A DNA stretch of 6,386 nucleotides from Pseudomonadota bacterium. Its GTDB lineage: Bacteria; Myxococcota_A; UBA796; SXON01. The stretch lies in NCBI GenBank assembly GCA_005776735.1, contig SXOM01000596.1, positions 1 through 6,386 on the forward strand. The letters run 5' to 3'. The position numbers and the translations under genes were made by a program. How positions within the stretch are numbered: position 1 is the first letter of the stretch; every line of letters begins with the position of its first letter. Shown piece by piece: positions 4,689 to 6,386 of the stretch. The notes below the pieces were generated by a model. That model saw nothing but the letters and a program-made list of their open reading frames with translations, had not been told where the DNA came from and made no database searches.

Positions 4689-6386
4689 TTGCGCCCCCCG
4701 CCGGCGGCGCCCTTGCCGTCGCCCCCGTAATGCCGGGCGTAGTACCCGTAGTAGTGCTGGTTCCCCCGCACGTCGACCTTGTTGAGCACCACGCCCGTGG
4801 CCTCGATGGACGCCGCCTCCATGCGCTCGCGCAGGTCGGCCACCATGCGGCGGGTCGTCTTGCCGGCCTCGACCACCACGACGAGGCCCTTCGCGGCGCG
4901 GCTGAGCGGCGCCGCGTCGCCCACGACCAGCATCGGCGGCGCGTCGACCAGCACCATGTCGTACTGACCCGACAGGTCCTTGAGGAGCTGCCGCAGCCGC
5001 AGGCTCTCGACGATGCGGCCGGGGTTGGCCGGCACCGGACCCGAGGTGAGGACGAACAGGTTGTCGACCGGGGTGGCCTGGATGGCGTCTTCGGCCGTGC
5101 ACGCGTTGGTGAGGACGCTGCTGACGCCGCGCTCGTTGGAGAGCGTCGGGAACATGCGGTGCTGCGTGGGCCGGCGCAGGTCGCAGTCGACGACCAGGAC
5201 CCGCTGCCCGTCGTGGGCGAGGCAGATGGCCAGGTTGGTCATCACCGTGCTCTTGCCTTCGCCCGGCACACAACTGGTGACGGTGAGGACGTCGATGGCC
5301 TGGTCGACGCCCGCGAACGCGACGCCGCTCCGGATGGCCCGGAACGCTTCGAAGAGCGGATCGGTGGGCGGCAACGCGTCGATGAGCGCCCGCTTGTCCT
5401 TGAGGCGGTACTTCGGCACGATGCCCAGGAGCGGGAGCGCCCACACCTCGCGGAGGTCGCCCGGCTCCTTCACCGAGTCGTCGAGGTACTCCATCAGGAA
5501 CACCAGGCCGATGCCCACCGCGTTCCCGACGAAGAAGCCGAGGATCACCCACACGAGCAGCTTGGGCGACGCTGCCTTGTCCGGTACACGCGACGACTCG
5601 ACCAGGCGCATGTCCGACACCGTCATCGCCTCGGCGACGGCGATCTGGTACTGCGTCTCCAGGAGCGACTTGTAGATCGCCTCGGTGGCGTCGGCCGCGA
5701 GCTGCAGGCCCGCGATCTCCCGCATCTTGTCGGGGTAGAGCGCGAACTCGGCGATGATCGCCTCGGCCGCGGCGTCGATCTGCTCGCGGCGCTGCAAGAG
5801 CCCCGCCAACGCGACGCGGAGCTGCGTGACCTCGGGGTCGAGGTCGTGCTGCTCGCGCAGGGCCAACGCCAACTGCCCCTCGGTGGAGCGGATCTGCGTG
5901 TCGAGCAGGATGATGTCGGGGTGCTTCGGCGTCTTGTCGAGCAGCTCCTTGGCGCGGTTCTGCTGCAGCTCGGCCAGCGCCTTCTTCAGGTCGCGAATCA
6001 GCGGGTTGGTCGACTGCGAAGTGGGCGACACCAGGTCGACCGACTCGGCCTCGTTGAACACGCCGTGCTGGCGGATCTGGGCGCGCACGTCCGCCATCTC
6101 GGCGTCGGCCTCTTCTCGGGCGGCGTAGAGTTCGCTCACCCGCGCGACCGCGGACTTGACCTCGGAGTCGATGTCGATGACCCGCTCGCGCGCCTTGGCA
6201 TCGGCCACCGTCTTGAGCGCGGTGTCGAACTGACCGCGCAGCCGTTCGAGCTCGCCGGTGACGAAGCGCAGCGCATCGCGCGTGTCCTGCTTCGCGACGT
6301 CCTGCGACTGCGCGAGGTACACCTCGACCAGCGTGTCGGCCAGGAGCGAGCTGAGCTCGGGCTGGTTGCTGGACGCGAGCACGATG
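4685..6386 (-). CDS. Wzz/BY-kinase fusion (Wzc-like polysaccharide co-polymerase and tyrosine autokinase), 5' truncated
   Basis: The 5' end lies beyond the window: the frame is open to the edge, and the GTG at 6382 is an internal Val by comparison with the family (the usual N-terminal membrane helix and start of the Wzz domain are missing). Numbering from that Val, 565 residues are visible. Residues 1-250 are the helical coiled-coil chain-length region, with KHPDIILLDTQI (153-164). A transmembrane helix spans about 275-298. The cytoplasmic kinase has EAFRAIR (345-351, the EX2RX2R oligomerisation motif), Walker A PGEGKST (373-379), Walker A' VVDCDLR (397-403) and Walker B VLVDAPP (477-483). 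The tail has five tyrosines (544, 545, 547, 548, 552), the expected autophosphorylation cluster, then a Gly/Lys-rich end. In the family, cycles of Tyr-cluster phosphorylation control polymer length and export at the inner membrane. It is the upstream partner of the HEAT lipoprotein. Confidence 0.93.
   Translation of the reverse strand, partial: IVLASSNQPELSSLLADTLVEVYLAQSQDVAKQDTRDALRFVTGELERLRGQFDTALKTVADAKARERVIDIDSEVKSAVARVSELYAAREEADAEMADVRAQIRQHGVFNEAESVDLVSPTSQSTNPLIRDLKKALAELQQNRAKELLDKTPKHPDIILLDTQIRSTEGQLALALREQHDLDPEVTQLRVALAGLLQRREQIDAAAEAIIAEFALYPDKMREIAGLQLAADATEAIYKSLLETQYQIAVAEAMTVSDMRLVESSRVPDKAASPKLLVWVILGFFVGNAVGIGLVFLMEYLDDSVKEPGDLREVWALPLLGIVPKYRLKDKRALIDALPPTDPLFEAFRAIRSGVAFAGVDQAIDVLTVTSCVPGEGKSTVMTNLAICLAHDGQRVLVVDCDLRRPTQHRMFPTLSNERGVSSVLTNACTAEDAIQATPVDNLFVLTSGPVPANPGRIVESLRLRQLLKDLSGQYDMVLVDAPPMLVVGDAAPLSRAAKGLVVVVEAGKTTRRMVADLRERMEAASIEATGVVLNKVDVRGNQHYYGYYARHYGGDGKGAAGGGRK

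Noticed and set aside
4689..5552. A 288-codon extension of the HEAT lipoprotein frame into the kinase gene
   Set aside because: The translation is a low-complexity Arg/Gly/Ala shadow of the kinase frame. The lipobox sits directly after the GTG at 4688.
6380..6382. GTG at 6382 as the true start of the kinase
   Set aside because: The frame continues to the window edge, and the family requires an N-terminal membrane helix and more Wzz domain upstream. The gene is truncated by the window.

Overview
The window looks like chromosomal DNA from a very GC-rich, diderm, predatory/soil-type bacterium, most likely Myxococcota or a related deltaproteobacterial lineage. This is inferred from the strong G/C preference at third codon positions, two short-signal lipoproteins, a five-helix membrane sulfatase-like protein and a fused tyrosine autokinase. 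No rRNA or housekeeping marker is present to fix the taxonomy. I see no tRNA, CRISPR array, insertion sequence or phage gene.

Layout from left to right: (1) positions 1-91 are a short edge whose coding status is unresolved. (2) A minus-strand lipoprotein gene (92-1156) encodes a carboxypeptidase-regulatory-like beta domain followed by a glutamine-amidotransferase-like Rossmann domain without a visible nucleophile. (3) Upstream of it, after a 79-base gap with two small hairpins, lies a minus-strand sulfatase/alkaline-phosphatase-superfamily membrane protein (1236-3140). (4) A divergent 33-base gap leads to a plus-strand orphan gene for a probable exported protein (3174-4148). (5) Three bases beyond its stop, and convergent with it, a minus-strand HEAT-repeat lipoprotein gene ends (4152-4688). 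(6) Its GTG start overlaps the stop of a minus-strand Wzz/BY-kinase fusion (4685 to beyond the right edge), the polysaccharide co-polymerase and tyrosine autokinase of exopolysaccharide or capsule export.

Two transcription units are therefore likely on the minus strand: BY-kinase then HEAT lipoprotein (translationally coupled by a GTGA overlap), and sulfatase-like protein then GATase-like lipoprotein. The orphan plus-strand gene sits between them. All five products are predicted to act at the envelope, so the region reads as a cell-surface/exopolysaccharide locus. How the sulfatase-like protein, the orphan and the GATase-like lipoprotein connect to polysaccharide export is inference from proximity only.

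The most unusual points are the degenerate metal site of the sulfatase-like protein (Pro where the second metal-binding Asp should be, Thr at the nucleophile position), its C-terminal paired CxxC motifs, and the tight coupling of a HEAT lipoprotein to a tyrosine autokinase.
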